A DNA stretch of 26,398 bases from Candidatus Latescibacterota bacterium (GTDB lineage Bacteria; Latescibacterota; UBA2968; UBA8231), in NCBI GenBank assembly GCA_021295675.1, contig JAGWBY010000072.1, positions 9,885 through 36,282 of the forward strand, written 5' to 3'. Shown here piece after piece: positions 6,040 through 18,143 of the stretch (positions within the stretch are counted from its first letter, which is position 1; each line of letters opens with the position of its first letter). The translations under genes were made by a program, and so were the position numbers. The notes beneath the pieces were generated by a model. It did not search any database. It was not told the DNA's origin and saw only the letters and a program-made list of their open reading frames with translations.

Positions 6040-7323
6040 ATGCAACCTAGGCATTATCCATCGCGGGTGCTGTGGCGGCACCAGCCTGCAGTCACCGCGG
6101 CAACCTCAGTTGGGGAAGTGGCTGTGCGAGGGAGGCTCCTCCACCTCGCCGAAGGGCGGGGGAAAATCGCAGATGAGAGCGGGGGGATTGATTTCGTCAT
6201 CAAGGCACGGGTAGAAGGGGTAAAAGCCGGGGATATAGTAGAGTTATATGGGATTGCTGCGGAAGGGATTATAGACGTTACTCAAATTCGCTTGTTAGCT
6301 TCTAGTCGAGCGGATTGGAACCAAGGGGATTGGGCGCGGTTCCAAGCCAGCAGGCTGTGGGCGAATATGCGAGTGCGGGCCGCAGTGTTAGGCGCTGTAC
6401 GCGGTTTTTTCACGGATGCAGGCTTTCTTGCTGTGGAGACGCCGACATTGGTCCGCGCCTCGGCGCAAGAGGAACACATCCAGCTATTCGCCACTGAGTA
6501 CCAGGGCGACAGGTCGCAAGAGCAGCTTTATCTTGCCCCTTCGCCCGAGCTGTACATGAAGCGGCTGCTAGGGGCGGGCTTTGAGCGGATTTACCAGATT
6601 AGCCGCTCGTACCGCAATGGGGAGATAGGGCCGCAACACAACCCTGAATTTACCCTAATCGAATGGTATCGGGCGTACGCCAGTTACGAGGAAATCATGG
6701 CCGATATCGAAGATTTGGTGTCGCATGTGGCGAAAAGCGTCTTGGGGCGGTCGAGCGTGGTCCGAACAGGGCGCAAGATCGACTTGCAACCGCCGTGGGA
6801 GCGGCTCAGCGTCCGCGATGCTTTTGCGCGTTGGGCCTACATTGATTTGGATGCCTGTGCGGACGCGGAGTCGCTTTTTAGCCATGCTTGTGCCTTGGGC
6901 TATGACAGCGCTAGACTAGGGGATAGCTGGGAGGATTTATTCCACAAGATCCTGCTGGAAAAAATCGAACCAGAGTTGGCCAAACTCGGGGCTGTCCACC
7001 TTTTCGATTATCCTCGGCAATTGGCTGCATTAGCCAAATTAAAAGAAGGCGATTCAACTGTAGCTGAGAGGACGGAAGCGTACTTGGGGGGAGTGGAGCT
7101 GTCGAATGGCTATACAGAGTTAAACGATCCAGCCCAACAGCGCGAGCGTTTTGCACGGAGTGCGCGGCCAGAGGGCGCACCGGGCGACGAGACGTTTCTC
7201 GCGGCTATGGAGCGGGGCATTCCACCGGCTGGTGGCGTGGCCTTAGGGTTAGATCGGTTGGTCATGATCGTTGCCGGCGCGTCTTGCTTAAACGAGGTGA
7301 TCGCCTTTCCGCTGGGGCATTAG
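6040..7323 (+). CDS. epmA: EF-P lysine ligase (GenX/PoxA/EpmA-like) with added OB-like N-terminus
   Basis: The product is a class II lysyl-tRNA-synthetase relative that attaches lysine or beta-lysine to elongation factor P rather than to tRNA. Diagnostic parts are [39 protein letters not shown], the motif 2 block [21 protein letters not shown] (about 191-211) and motif 3 [11 protein letters not shown] near the C-terminus. Typical EpmA has about 325 residues and no anticodon domain; this one has 427, and residues about 25-90 ([10 protein letters not shown] ... [13 protein letters not shown]) look like a short OB fold. A reduced LysS is the alternative, but the compact catalytic domain with its short C-terminal part favours EpmA. 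ATG 6040 has only a weak ribosome-binding site; GTG 6118 is an alternative. No efp or epmB is nearby. The stop overlaps that of clpP. Confidence 0.8.
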   Translation: MQPRHYPSRVLWRHQPAVTAATSVGEVAVRGRLLHLAEGRGKIADESGGIDFVIKARVEGVKAGDIVELYGIAAEGIIDVTQIRLLASSRADWNQGDWARFQASRLWANMRVRAAVLGAVRGFFTDAGFLAVETPTLVRASAQEEHIQLFATEYQGDRSQEQLYLAPSPELYMKRLLGAGFERIYQISRSYRNGEIGPQHNPEFTLIEWYRAYASYEEIMADIEDLVSHVAKSVLGRSSVVRTGRKIDLQPPWERLSVRDAFARWAYIDLDACADAESLFSHACALGYDSARLGDSWEDLFHKILLEKIEPELAKLGAVHLFDYPRQLAALAKLKEGDSTVAERTEAYLGGVELSNGYTELNDPAQQRERFARSARPEGAPGDETFLAAMERGIPPAGGVALGLDRLVMIVAGASCLNEVIAFPLGH

Positions 7324-7901
7324 TCAGCGAGGGCTGCTAGTTCTTTTTCGGACGCCAGCAGGCCGTCGATTAGGCCGAAATCGATCGCCTCTGCAGGCGA
7401 CAGAAAGTAATCGCGCTCGGTGACTAGCTCGATGCGCTCGAGCGGCTGGCCGGTATCTTGGACTAAGATCTGGTTGAGTCGGTCGCGCCACTCGACGATT
7501 TCGCGGGCGTGGATTTCGATGTCAGCCGCTTGGCCGCGGACGCCACCCCAAGGCTGGTGCAGCATGAGCCGAGAATGGGCAAGGGCGTGGCGCTTGCCCT
7601 TGGTCCCGCCAGCAAGGAGAATTGCGCTCATGCTGTACGCTTGGCCGATGCAGAGCGTTGCTACGTCGCAGGGGACGTACTTCATGGTGTCGTAGATGGC
7701 CAAGCCGGCTGTGAGGCTGCCGCCAGGGCTGTTGATGTAGAGCGAGATGTCTTTCTTGGGATCCTCTGAGGTCAGAAAGAGCAACTGGGCGATGACGAGG
7801 TTGGCTTCGTGGTCGTCGATCGGAGTGCTGATAAAGATGATCCGCTCCTTGAGGAGGCGAGAGCGGCCGGTCTGTTCGATTACTACGGGTACGATTGCCA
7901 T
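7320..7901 (-). CDS. clpP: ATP-dependent Clp protease proteolytic subunit
   Basis: ClpP forms the two-ring serine peptidase chamber used by ClpX. The 193-residue protein has the catalytic triad Ser90 (GQAYSMS), His115 (LMLHQP) and Asp164 (ERDYF), plus the family blocks [17 protein letters not shown] and GLIDG. The residues around the nucleophile are unusual: most family members read GQAASMGA or similar, here Tyr precedes and Ser follows. The gene converges on the epmA-like gene with a four-base stop overlap and has its own consensus-like promoter. The ribosome-binding site before the ATG is weak. Being separate from clpX, the two subunits must be balanced from different promoters. Confidence 0.95.
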   Translation of the reverse strand: MAIVPVVIEQTGRSRLLKERIIFISTPIDDHEANLVIAQLLFLTSEDPKKDISLYINSPGGSLTAGLAIYDTMKYVPCDVATLCIGQAYSMSAILLAGGTKGKRHALAHSRLMLHQPWGGVRGQAADIEIHAREIVEWRDRLNQILVQDTGQPLERIELVTERDYFLSPAEAIDFGLIDGLLASEKELAALAD

Positions 7902-7944
7902 GCGCTATTCTGTTGTTAGAAGAGAGCCTACTGTTGGTTAATGG

Positions 7945-7973
7945 ACTATAGGCGATGACTAATATAGTGTCAA
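7945..7973 (-). promoter_or_regulatory. Sigma-70 promoter for clpP
   Basis: Read on the minus strand, TTGACA (7973-7968) is followed after exactly 17 bases by TATAGT (7950-7945), one mismatch from the -10 consensus. It points at clpP, whose start codon is about 44 bases downstream. Confidence 0.85.
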
Positions 7974-8016
7974 TGGGACACCGCTCAGGTCGGTTGACCG
8001 CGCTGGGTTGGTGCGG

Positions 8017-8067
8017 TACATTTTACTCTGCTTACAGCACGTTGCTGCCCGCCGAAGGTAAAATGTA
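8017..8067. repeat. 10-bp inverted repeat in the clpP/coaE divergent intergenic region
   Basis: TACATTTTAC at 8017-8026 matches the reverse complement GTAAAATGTA at 8058-8067, 31 bases apart; between them a smaller palindrome CAGCA-CGT-TGCTG is nested. The whole intergenic stretch 7902-8139 contains no convincing gene. This could be a paired operator or a structured leader of the coaE operon; no consensus promoter toward coaE was found. Confidence 0.6.
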
Positions 8068-8139
8068 TAACCCATTGTAAGGCATAGTGTTGCTATTTTT
8101 TATATTCTGTTGCTTGGGCCTAGCTGGCCACAGGAACAC

Positions 8140-8754
8140 GTGCTTGTAGGGATTACCGGCGGCATGGGTGCAGGCAAGTCCGCACTGGCGCAAATGCTTG
8201 CCGGGTTGGGTGCCCTGCGGGTTGATGCCGACGAAGTGGCCCGAGAAGTGGCGGCAATCCCAGCGGTGATCGAGGATCTACAAGCGGCATTTGGCCGCGA
8301 TCTGCTCGGCCCGGACGGGTACTTGAACCGCCGGGAGTTGGGACGACGCGCCCTGCGGTCGGACGAGGAGAGTCAGCGGTTAGAGGCGATTATGCGACCT
8401 CCACTATCAGAGGCCATAGAGCGCCGGCTGGCGCAGGCTGTGGAGGACGCTGACGGCGGAGTCGTGATATTTGACGCGCCGCTGATATACGAGTGGGGGA
8501 ACGAGGGGAACTTCGACCGGATCGTGGTAGTCGATGCTGAGGAGGAACAGTGCGTATCGAGGGTGCAGCAGCGCAGCGGCTTGCCGGTGTGCGAGATTAG
8601 GCAACGGATGGCCCGCCAGATGGATCCGCAAAAAAAAAAGGCCCGTGCCGACTTTGTCATCGACAATAACAAGGACTTGACCGCGCTCGCCGTGCAGGCG
8701 AAAGCACTGTGGAGCGAATTGGTCAGTGCCGAGCAGAGGAATAAGCAGTCATGA
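8140..8754 (+). CDS. coaE: Dephospho-CoA kinase
   Basis: CoaE performs the last step of coenzyme A synthesis, phosphorylating the 3' hydroxyl of dephospho-CoA. The P-loop GGMGAGKS stands at residues 6-13 after the family's typical MLVGITGG opening, followed by DADEVARE, the FDAPLIYEWG segment, and RxxxQ-type lid residues (IRQRMARQMDPQ). I chose GTG 8140, preceded by AGGA a few bases upstream, because it gives the canonical N-terminus and 204 residues; TTG 8110 would add ten residues. A run of nine A at about 8630 could be slippage-prone but the frame is intact. The stop overlaps the gcvT start (ATGA), so coaE leads a transcript with the glycine cleavage genes. Confidence 0.93.
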   Translation: MLVGITGGMGAGKSALAQMLAGLGALRVDADEVAREVAAIPAVIEDLQAAFGRDLLGPDGYLNRRELGRRALRSDEESQRLEAIMRPPLSEAIERRLAQAVEDADGGVVIFDAPLIYEWGNEGNFDRIVVVDAEEEQCVSRVQQRSGLPVCEIRQRMARQMDPQKKKARADFVIDNNKDLTALAVQAKALWSELVSAEQRNKQS

Positions 8755-9860
8755 CAAATGAGCGTTTGCAGCGGACCCCGCTCTATGAGGTCGCCGTGGC
8801 CGAAGGCGGGCGCATGGCCCCCTTTGGAGGGTGGGAAATGCCGGTCCAATTCGAGGGCATCCGCAGCGAACACTGGGCCGTGCGTCGAGCGGTTGGGCTG
8901 TTCGACATCTCGCACATGGGCCGGATCTCCATTTCCGGGGAGGGAGGATTGGCCTTTCTCGACAGCCTCTTGCCGGCTCGGATTCGCGAATTGACCATCG
9001 GCCAGATGCTCTACGCGCCGCTGTGTAATGAACAGGGGGGATGCGTGGACGATCTGGTAGTGTACCGGCTCGCTCAGCAGGAGTACCTTTTGGTGGTTAA
9101 CGCGAGCCGGAAAACTGTTGACTGGCAGTGGATTACCGCACGCGCGGCCGGATGGTCGAATGTGCAGGTCGAGGACTTGAGCGATGAACAGGGCATGGTT
9201 GCGGTGCAGGGGCCACGGGCTGCTGCCCTGATTGAAGCACTCGCTGGACCGGCTAGCGTGGCGCTAGGCTACTATCGCTGTGCGGAGACGGAGATCTTCG
9301 GGATAAGAGCCTTGCTCAGCCGCAATGGTTACACCGGAGAAGACGGGTTTGAGATTATGTGCCCGGCCGACCAAGTCGCCGCGCTGTGGTCCAAACTTCG
9401 TGCAGCCGGTGCTCAGCCTTGTGGGCTCGGTGCGCGCGACACCTTGCGCCTCGAAATGGGCTTTTGCCTCTATGGAAGTGAATTGAACGAGCAAACGACC
9501 CCCTTAGAGGCGGGTTTGGCTTGGACCTTGGACTTAGAAAAAGAAGCAAATTTTGTCGGGATCGAAGCGCTGAGGGCGCAGCGCGCGGCCGGAGGTTATC
9601 GCCGTCTGCGCGGCTTCCGCATGTTGGAAAGAGGCATTCCACGGTCGGATTATCCGGTTTTAGACCAGCGCGGGGAGCAGGTGGGTACCGTGACCAGTGG
9701 GACGCACTCGCCGGTGCTTGGCGAGGGGATCGGGCTGGCCTATTTACAGCGCGACGCGCAAAAAATAGGCACTCAAGTGTACATTGATATGAAGGGCAAG
9801 CGGCAACCCGCCGTGGTGGTCAAGCTGCCCTTTGTGCCTTCGGCCCCTAAAAAGGACTGA
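8751..9860 (+). CDS. gcvT: Aminomethyltransferase (glycine cleavage T protein)
   Basis: GcvT transfers the methylene group from the aminomethyl-lipoyl arm of H protein to tetrahydrofolate, releasing ammonia. The 369-residue length is standard. Recognisable blocks are TPLYEVAVAEGGRMAPFGGWEMPVQF-type N-terminus, GLFDISHMGRI, the YTGEDGFEI folate-domain motif, RDTLRLEMGFCLYG, and the C-terminal barrel (GTVTSGTHSPVLGEGIGLAYL). The start codon overlaps the coaE stop by four bases. gcvP follows after about 40 bases; the gcvH gene commonly found between them is absent. Confidence 0.97.
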   Translation: MTNERLQRTPLYEVAVAEGGRMAPFGGWEMPVQFEGIRSEHWAVRRAVGLFDISHMGRISISGEGGLAFLDSLLPARIRELTIGQMLYAPLCNEQGGCVDDLVVYRLAQQEYLLVVNASRKTVDWQWITARAAGWSNVQVEDLSDEQGMVAVQGPRAAALIEALAGPASVALGYYRCAETEIFGIRALLSRNGYTGEDGFEIMCPADQVAALWSKLRAAGAQPCGLGARDTLRLEMGFCLYGSELNEQTTPLEAGLAWTLDLEKEANFVGIEALRAQRAAGGYRRLRGFRMLERGIPRSDYPVLDQRGEQVGTVTSGTHSPVLGEGIGLAYLQRDAQKIGTQVYIDMKGKRQPAVVVKLPFVPSAPKKD

Positions 9861-9900
9861 AAGTCTTAATCGCTGCTTTTAGGCAGTGCAATGGAGGTAC

Positions 9901-14469
<4,569 letters not shown>

Positions 14470-14509
14470 GCGGCTTGCCAAACTAAACCAAGAAGGATAC
14501 TGCGCGCCA

Positions 14510-15760
14510 ATGCACACCGCAGGTGAACTCACTCGTGTCCAACTTGCGGACGGCGTCTATTTGCATCTGCACAGCATTGGGCTGTACAAGACGATCCGGG
14601 TGGATGTGTGTCTGAGCACGCCGCTGTGTGCGCTGAGCTGCCAACTGTTGGCACGGGGTACGCACAAGCTGCCCAATGTACAGAGCCTCAACCGTTTTAT
14701 CGACGACCTCTACGGGGCGCATTACTCGGTGCAAGTTGATCGCTTAGGAGAGCATCAGTTCGTTCATTTGTGCATAGAGGTCATCGACGATAACTTCCTT
14801 GGAGAGAAAGGGATACTGAAGCGTGGGCTGACCTTCCTTCGCGACATCCTGCGCGATGGTAGCGGGTTCCAGCGCGATTATCTGGAGCGAGAAAAACATC
14901 GCCTTGCGAGGCAAATCGCCGATGGATTCAACGACAAGCTAGGCTACGCACAAAGGCGGTGCAGCGAAGAGATGTGCCGGGGCGAATCCACGGGCCTGTC
15001 ACCACTGGGTAACCCCGCGGACTTTGCCGACGTGCAGGCCGACGAACTGTGGGATTTCCACCGCGAGCGGACCGCGGCCGACCGCCTAGACCTCTTTGTA
15101 AGCGGCGATTTGCACTTGGAGCAAATTCAGCCCTTGATGGAATCGCTCTTTACTTGGGAGCGCACGGCAAACCAGCCCCAGCGCCCGCTGCTACGCCCGC
15201 GTCGTGCTGGGCCGCGGCGCGAGGTTTTTGAATGCCAAGTGGTGCGAGAGGCAAAAGTAGTGTTGGGCTATCGCACTCAAATTGCGTATGGCGTGGACGG
15301 CACAGACGACTATCCGGCTTTGGCACTCCTAAACCTGATGCTGGGAGGCGATGGTCCATCGCGGCTATTCAAGCACCTCCGCGAAGAAGAGGGCTTATGC
15401 TATTACATTGCATCGCATATCGAGGCATTGAGCGGCCTGCTCTTTGTGACCGCAGGCATTGAGGCCGCCGTATACCCTGAGGTCCGGGATAAGGTGGAAC
15501 AGGAACTCCAGTCGCTGAGCGCAGGGGCCTTTGATTGCCGCGAAATCGAAGCAGCTCGTCACTTGTTGCGAGCGCGGCTGTTGGGGTTGGCCGAAGATCG
15601 CGAGGGTTTTTTTCGCTATCAATTGCGGGAGGGACTGGTAAGAGGGAGCCAGTCCCCAGAAACGCTATGGCAGCGCATCGAGCAAGTCGGTGTTGAGGAT
15701 CTAACCCGCGTGGCCGGTGGCATTGAAGCGGACACGGCCTTTTTATTGCATGGAACATGA
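14510..15760 (+). CDS. M16 peptidase-like protein, YmfF type, without zinc motif
   Basis: A two-domain insulinase-fold protein of 416 residues that lacks the HxxEH motif. The pattern LLARGTHKLPNVQSLNRFIDDLYGA (about 47-70), LEREKHRLARQI, DKLGYAQRRCSEEMC, and the C-terminal GDGPSRLFKHLREEEGLCYY matches the catalytically silent half of the Bacillus YmfF/YmfH pair, where both have been linked by screen to EF-P 5-aminopentanol modification. The active partner follows immediately with an 11-base overlap, so a heterodimer is expected. The frame is open to 14228, but that part is antisense to trmJ; ATG 14468 is the other candidate and would share its first bases with the trmJ start codon. Substrate is unknown. 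Confidence 0.85.
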   Translation: MHTAGELTRVQLADGVYLHLHSIGLYKTIRVDVCLSTPLCALSCQLLARGTHKLPNVQSLNRFIDDLYGAHYSVQVDRLGEHQFVHLCIEVIDDNFLGEKGILKRGLTFLRDILRDGSGFQRDYLEREKHRLARQIADGFNDKLGYAQRRCSEEMCRGESTGLSPLGNPADFADVQADELWDFHRERTAADRLDLFVSGDLHLEQIQPLMESLFTWERTANQPQRPLLRPRRAGPRREVFECQVVREAKVVLGYRTQIAYGVDGTDDYPALALLNLMLGGDGPSRLFKHLREEEGLCYYIASHIEALSGLLFVTAGIEAAVYPEVRDKVEQELQSLSAGAFDCREIEAARHLLRARLLGLAEDREGFFRYQLREGLVRGSQSPETLWQRIEQVGVEDLTRVAGGIEADTAFLLHGT

Positions 15761-17048
15761 GAACGTGATCGCGGATGCGCTATTGGGGGAAGGGGTGTAC
15801 CGCAGCCGCTTGGGTGGCTGCGATGTATGGGCAGTACCGCGGCCGGGTAGTCGGCAAAAAGCAGCCGTGCTGTCCATAGACTACGGTTCGGTTGATCTGC
15901 ATTTGCGCGCCCGCAACTCTGGGGAGGTACAGACCACGCCCGCTGGCACCGCGCACTTTCTCGAACACCGCCTTTTTGCCAAACCTTACGGCGACATCTC
16001 CGAGCAAATCAGCCGCCTTGGCGGCGACGTAAACGCCAGTACTAGTTTTACTTCAACCATCTTTTCTCTGACGTGCATTGAACACTTTGCCGTCCACCTA
16101 GATTTGCTCTTTGAGCTTGCCTTGGACCTGCACGTCCTGCCGGCTGGCGTCGCTCAAGAGCGTGAAATCATCGACCACGAGCTACAGATAAGCTGCGACG
16201 ACCCGGAGTGGATCGGGTTTTTGCACGGCCTTGAGGGGCTGTACCAGAATGGTCCCTTGGCTTGGGACATGGCTGGCACGCGGGAGAGCCTCGGGCAGAT
16301 TGACGAGGAAACGCTAACTCGTTGCCACGAGGTATTTTATCGGCCTGAATACATGGGGCTGTACTTGTGCGGGGATTTCGACGTCGAGTCCACTTACGCG
16401 GCCGTCGAGTCCACTTTGCTAAAGTACAGCCGACCGCGCTCCGCATGGGCCCGCGTGGAGCGGACGGTGGTTTTGCCAATTCCGCAGCCGCTTGGGGCCT
16501 TGGCACTGCCGGTCAGCCGACCCTATACCTTGCTGTTTTTCGGCGACGATAAGGCGGGTCAATCGGGCCGCGATTTGCTCTTGCGAGAGTTGGCCTTAGA
16601 GTTGGCCTTGGACATCGCTTTGGGGCCGGCGAGCGATTTTTTTGCCGCGCACTACGAAGATGATCTGATTGACGGCGATGCCTTTGGGGCCGAGGTCTAT
16701 GCCGAGCCGACGTTCTGCTTTTGTACAGTGGGCGGATATACCCAGCAGAGCGAGCGATTGTGCGAGGAAATAGGAACCGCATTGGCCAGTCTCGACGAGC
16801 GCGTTGTGGCCGCGGATTTGGGCCGCGCCAAGCGCAAAGCCTACGGCCTGCTGCTGCGCGCGTGGGAGCAAGCCGAAGACGTGGCCGATATGCTCTGCTC
16901 TGCCGCGGCTAGCGCGGCTGCTCCTAGCGTCTATTTTGACGTACACGAGCAAATCGCGGTCGGCGATATCCTCGAGGTGCTGGAGAGCTGTTTGTCGCCA
17001 GCGCACCAGAGCGCGATGCAGATCGTGCCGACCGGATGCGCGGAGTAA
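15750..17048 (+). CDS. M16 zinc metallopeptidase, YmfH type
   Basis: The active member of the M16 pair: inverted zinc motif HFLEH (His69, Glu72, His73) followed by the third ligand Glu144 in EREIIDHELQ, spaced as in the family. Other conserved pieces are GGDVNASTSFTSTIFSLT, AGTRESLGQIDEETL and FYRPEYMGLYLCGD. Length is 432 residues from ATG 15750; GTG 15717 would lengthen it by eleven residues and increase overlap with the preceding gene. A small in-frame duplication of 21 bases (16383-16416) gives VESTYAAVEST. The stop codon shares a base with the start of the THUMP gene (TAATG), so three genes form one coupled unit. Confidence 0.9.
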   Translation: MEHENVIADALLGEGVYRSRLGGCDVWAVPRPGSRQKAAVLSIDYGSVDLHLRARNSGEVQTTPAGTAHFLEHRLFAKPYGDISEQISRLGGDVNASTSFTSTIFSLTCIEHFAVHLDLLFELALDLHVLPAGVAQEREIIDHELQISCDDPEWIGFLHGLEGLYQNGPLAWDMAGTRESLGQIDEETLTRCHEVFYRPEYMGLYLCGDFDVESTYAAVESTLLKYSRPRSAWARVERTVVLPIPQPLGALALPVSRPYTLLFFGDDKAGQSGRDLLLRELALELALDIALGPASDFFAAHYEDDLIDGDAFGAEVYAEPTFCFCTVGGYTQQSERLCEEIGTALASLDERVVAADLGRAKRKAYGLLLRAWEQAEDVADMLCSAAASAAAPSVYFDVHEQIAVGDILEVLESCLSPAHQSAMQIVPTGCAE

Positions 17049-18025
17049 TGGCCGACAAGATCTATCGCTATTGGATCGCGGTGCCGAGCGGGTTAGAGGC
17101 GGTGGTACTCGACGAGTTGCGCGAATACGCGCCCGAGGTGCAGCAGGTCAATGTCGAACCGGGCGGGCGCGTGGGCCAGATTTTCTTCACGTACAAGCGC
17201 AGCCCGGGGCGGCTGCTACAGTTGCGCTCGGCCATGCAGTGCGCCGGTTTAGTCGTTCAGATGCACGGCGTTACGGTGGGGCGACCAGGCCTCGAATACA
17301 TCTGCAAACGCATCGCCCGCTGCGATCTGACTCCAGCCAAAAGCCTCGCTCAGATCCAGTCCGCGGCGATTGATACCCACGCTTTTGCCCTGAGCGCGAC
17401 GTTGCGGGGCCGGTACCGATTCAATGCGGCCGAGCTAACCGCAGCCGTGGCAGCGGTTTTGCGCGACAAGCACGGATTGCGTCCAGGCAAAGGGCCGCAC
17501 CTGCTGCGGCTTCACTTGCAACTGACCGGACGGCGTGCCCTGTTGGGGTTGCGGCTAGGGGAGGGCATAGGGCCGAATGCGGCCGTGGCGTATTGCTTGG
17601 CCCGCTTGGTGGCCATGCAGCCGGGGGCATGCGTCCTGTGGGCGCGCCGCGACCCGCGCGAGTTGGCCGCACTACAAGAGGCGTTTGTGCCGCGCCTGCT
17701 AGTAGGTATCCCAGCGCATCTAATCGCCGCGCTGGATCATCTGCCTTTTGTGGGCGAGCACCTCGATTACGCGTTCAGCTTGGCCGGAGAAAACCCTGCC
17801 GCTGAGTTGGCCGAATTGGCGCGGGTGTTGCGCGCCGGTGGAATTGCCGTGGTTCAAGTCGCTGATTTTGATCACTTCATCGCCCTTTTGGAAACCGAGG
17901 ACTATCCTCTAGAAGTCTTGGCCGACTTAGAGATGCACGAGCGCGGGCGGGCGTATCGGCTGGTCGTTCTGGAGCGTTTGGCAGAGGAAGATGCTGGACT
18001 CTTACAATTGGAGCAGTGGAGCTAG
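17048..18025 (+). CDS. THUMP-domain protein with degenerate methyltransferase domain
   Basis: The N-terminal half (residues about 1-172) follows the pattern of THUMP RNA-methyltransferases: WIAVPSGLEAVVLDELRE, a THUMP-like region (GRYRFNAAEL, HLLRLHLQLTGRRALLGLRL). After it a Rossmann methyltransferase should follow, and PNAAVAYCLARLVAMQPGACVL plus ELARVLRAGGIAVVQVAD at 256-273 keep the outer frame of that domain. However, the SAM-binding DPFCGSGT-type motif is replaced by LWARRDPRE (197-205) and no N/D-PPY catalytic motif exists (DYAFSLAGENPA instead). At 325 residues it is short by the size of the missing core. I infer a non-catalytic RNA-binding pseudo-methyltransferase. ATG 17048 overlaps the preceding stop and has GGAG upstream; ATG 17036 is the alternative. 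Confidence 0.75.
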   Translation: MADKIYRYWIAVPSGLEAVVLDELREYAPEVQQVNVEPGGRVGQIFFTYKRSPGRLLQLRSAMQCAGLVVQMHGVTVGRPGLEYICKRIARCDLTPAKSLAQIQSAAIDTHAFALSATLRGRYRFNAAELTAAVAAVLRDKHGLRPGKGPHLLRLHLQLTGRRALLGLRLGEGIGPNAAVAYCLARLVAMQPGACVLWARRDPRELAALQEAFVPRLLVGIPAHLIAALDHLPFVGEHLDYAFSLAGENPAAELAELARVLRAGGIAVVQVADFDHFIALLETEDYPLEVLADLEMHERGRAYRLVVLERLAEEDAGLLQLEQWS

Positions 18026-18053
18026 CCCTGATCCTATAGAGAACAGGATAGGG
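18026..18053 (+). other. Imperfect hairpin after the THUMP gene
   Basis: CCCT-G-ATCCT at 18026-18035 pairs with AGGAT-AGGG at 18045-18053 with one bulged G. No T tract follows, so it is at best a weak or factor-assisted terminator at the end of the M16-THUMP unit. The rest of the gap to hemL (18054-18143) shows no strong promoter. Confidence 0.45.
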
Positions 18054-18143
18054 ACTCGCCATTATTGCGCATCGGTCGAGTTGGTCAGATATTCATTGGA
18101 TTGAATGCGCTTCTTTCAAGTCAACAGCTTCTGAGATGGACTC

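Noticed and set aside
16383..16416. 21-bp tandem duplication in the YmfH-like gene
   Set aside because: It is a short in-frame duplication in a surface segment (VESTYAAVEST) and does not need a separate explanation.
18026..18053. Intrinsic terminator after the THUMP gene
   Set aside because: The stem has a bulge and no T tract follows, so it was listed only as a hairpin.
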